Source: Thermoleophilia bacterium (lineage in GTDB: Bacteria; Actinomycetota; Thermoleophilia; Miltoncostaeales; Miltoncostaeaceae). Taken from it: a stretch of DNA of 10,528 nucleotides. A program made the translations under genes and the position numbers. Under the pieces are notes generated by a model. It saw only the letters and a list, made by a program, of their open reading frames with translations, ran no database searches and was not told the origin of the DNA. The stretch's first letter is position 1. Each line of letters starts with the position of its first letter. The stretch is taken from positions 1 to 10,528 of the forward strand of contig JAEMRL010000046.1 of assembly GCA_016463385.1 (NCBI GenBank), written 5' to 3'. Shown here piece by piece: positions 9,835 to 10,528 of this stretch.

Positions 9835-10528
9835 GTGACCCCCGACGCCGCCGCGCGCGCGCTCACCACCGAATCCCTGCTGGTCGGGGCGGCGATCGCC
9901 CTGGGCGCCCGCGACGTGCCGGGCTGGTCCGGCGAGGAGACCGCCGTCGCGCGCGACCTCGGCGCCGACCCGCCGGCCCCCGGCGTCCTGGCGGCGCTGC
10001 GGGCTGCGGTGGCCGAGGGCTCCGATCCCCTCGGCGAGGCGTTCTGCGCCCTGCGCGACCCCGAGCGCCGCCGCCCCGACGGGGCCACCTACACCCCGCC
10101 GGCGATCGTCGCGTCGATGGTGGAGTGGGCGGCCGGCGAGCCCGAGCCCGGCCGTGTCGTCGACCCCGGGGCGGGGGCGGGCCGGTTCGCGGTCGCCGCC
10201 GGCCGCCGCGTCGCGCACGCCGCGCTGCTGGCCGTGGAACGCGACCCCGTGGCGGCCATCGCATGCCGCGCCCACCTCGCCACGGCCGGGCTCGCCGGCC
10301 GCTCGCGCGTCGTGGTGGCCGACTACCGGACGGCCGACCTCGGGGCGGCCGAGGGGCGGACGCTCTTCCTCGGCAACCCGCCCTACGTCCGCCACCACCA
10401 GATCGCCGCGGGCTGGAAGGAGTGGCTCACCCTCACCGCGCACGCCCACGGGCTCGAGGCGAGCCAGCTCGCCGGGCTCCACGTGCACTTCTTCCTCGCC
10501 ACGGCCGCACGCGCGCGGGGGGGCGACG
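9835..10528 (+). CDS. N6-adenine DNA methyltransferase (Eco57I/N-6 DNA methylase-like), 3'-truncated by window edge
   Basis: The frame from GTG 9835 stays open to the window edge: 231 complete codons plus one base, with no stop. After an N-terminal helical stretch (about 1-80), residues 84-99 read GATYTPPAIVASMVEW, the YTPP motif found at the entry to N6-adenine methylase domains. Motif I (S-adenosylmethionine binding) is VVDPGAGAGRFAVAAG, with Asp110 and GAGAG at 112-116. An acidic residue follows the next strand, in LLAVERDP. The catalytic motif IV is FLGNPPYV, with NPPY at 181-184, which places the target amino group on adenine. The C-terminal part, where a target-recognition domain or a fused nuclease would lie, is outside the window. 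Hence it cannot be said whether this is an orphan methylase, part of a restriction-modification or other defence system, or a housekeeping enzyme. The start is chosen by the -10 spacing and by the divergent neighbour. An NPPY protein acting on another substrate is a less likely alternative. Confidence 0.85.
   Translation, partial: MTPDAAARALTTESLLVGAAIALGARDVPGWSGEETAVARDLGADPPAPGVLAALRAAVAEGSDPLGEAFCALRDPERRRPDGATYTPPAIVASMVEWAAGEPEPGRVVDPGAGAGRFAVAAGRRVAHAALLAVERDPVAAIACRAHLATAGLAGRSRVVVADYRTADLGAAEGRTLFLGNPPYVRHHQIAAGWKEWLTLTAHAHGLEASQLAGLHVHFFLATAARARGGD

Noticed and set aside
8786..9838. A 350-codon plus-strand open frame antisense to the zinc peptidase
   Set aside because: Shadow frame with low-complexity composition; the peptidase on the minus strand carries HEVGH and all family blocks.
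9778..10488. A 236-codon minus-strand open frame antisense to the DNA methylase
   Set aside because: The opposite strand carries ordered YTPP, DPGAGAG and NPPY motifs; the minus frame shows only Gly/Arg/Ala repeats and overlaps the promoter region.
1..10528. CRISPR arrays, tRNA or rRNA genes, insertion sequences, prophage or integrase genes, riboswitches
   Set aside because: No regularly spaced repeats, no tRNA-like or rRNA-like sequence, no transposase or integrase motifs, and no recognisable riboswitch (including none before metF) were seen. Detection by eye could miss a diverged small RNA.

Overview
The window is very GC-rich (roughly three quarters G+C by eye). Genes are tightly packed, GTG starts are frequent, stop/start overlaps are 4 bases, and -10 boxes of TAnnnT type sit just upstream of several genes. 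Together with the gene families (matrixin-like protease, FIST plus GAF-GGDEF-HD-GYP, KPN_02809-type zinc peptidase, YTPP/NPPY DNA methylase) this suggests a high-GC actinobacterium, perhaps a Thermoleophilia-like lineage. The lineage is inference only; no rRNA or other phylogenetic marker is present. I see no IS element, integrase, tRNA, rRNA or CRISPR array, and no stretch over 300 bases without a gene. Base composition looks uniform, so this reads as chromosomal backbone.

Layout. (1) 1-2487, plus strand: a three-gene run with 4-base overlaps. It holds the 3' part of a tartronate semialdehyde reductase (GlxR/GarR type), a hydroxypyruvate isomerase (Hyi), and a membrane-anchored matrixin-like zinc protease. 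The first two belong to glyoxylate assimilation (glyoxylate to tartronate semialdehyde to glycerate); the protease is an unexpected third member. (2) 2513-3988, minus strand: glucose-6-phosphate dehydrogenase (zwf), convergent with the protease across a 25-base gap holding a hairpin. (3) 4107-7111, plus strand: a FIST sensor protein overlapping by 4 bases a cytoplasmic GAF-GGDEF-HD-GYP protein, a two-gene ligand-sensing and cyclic-di-GMP module. (4) 7108-8353, minus strand: a GlsB/YeaQ-type small membrane protein and, upstream of it, methylenetetrahydrofolate reductase (metF). (5) 8404-8835, plus strand: a UspA-like stress protein, divergent from metF. (6) 8843-9748, minus strand: a neutral zinc metallopeptidase. 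(7) 9835-10528, plus strand: the N-terminal 231 codons of an N6-adenine DNA methyltransferase that runs off the window; its coding frame is open to the edge and has no stop inside the window.

Metabolically the window holds NADPH supply (zwf), one-carbon metabolism (metF) and glyoxylate/glycerate metabolism (glxR, hyi), interspersed with signalling and proteolysis genes. I found no clearly new system. The parts most worth a second look are the FIST/c-di-GMP pair, the protease translationally coupled to the glyoxylate genes, and the truncated adenine methylase with an apparently leaderless start.
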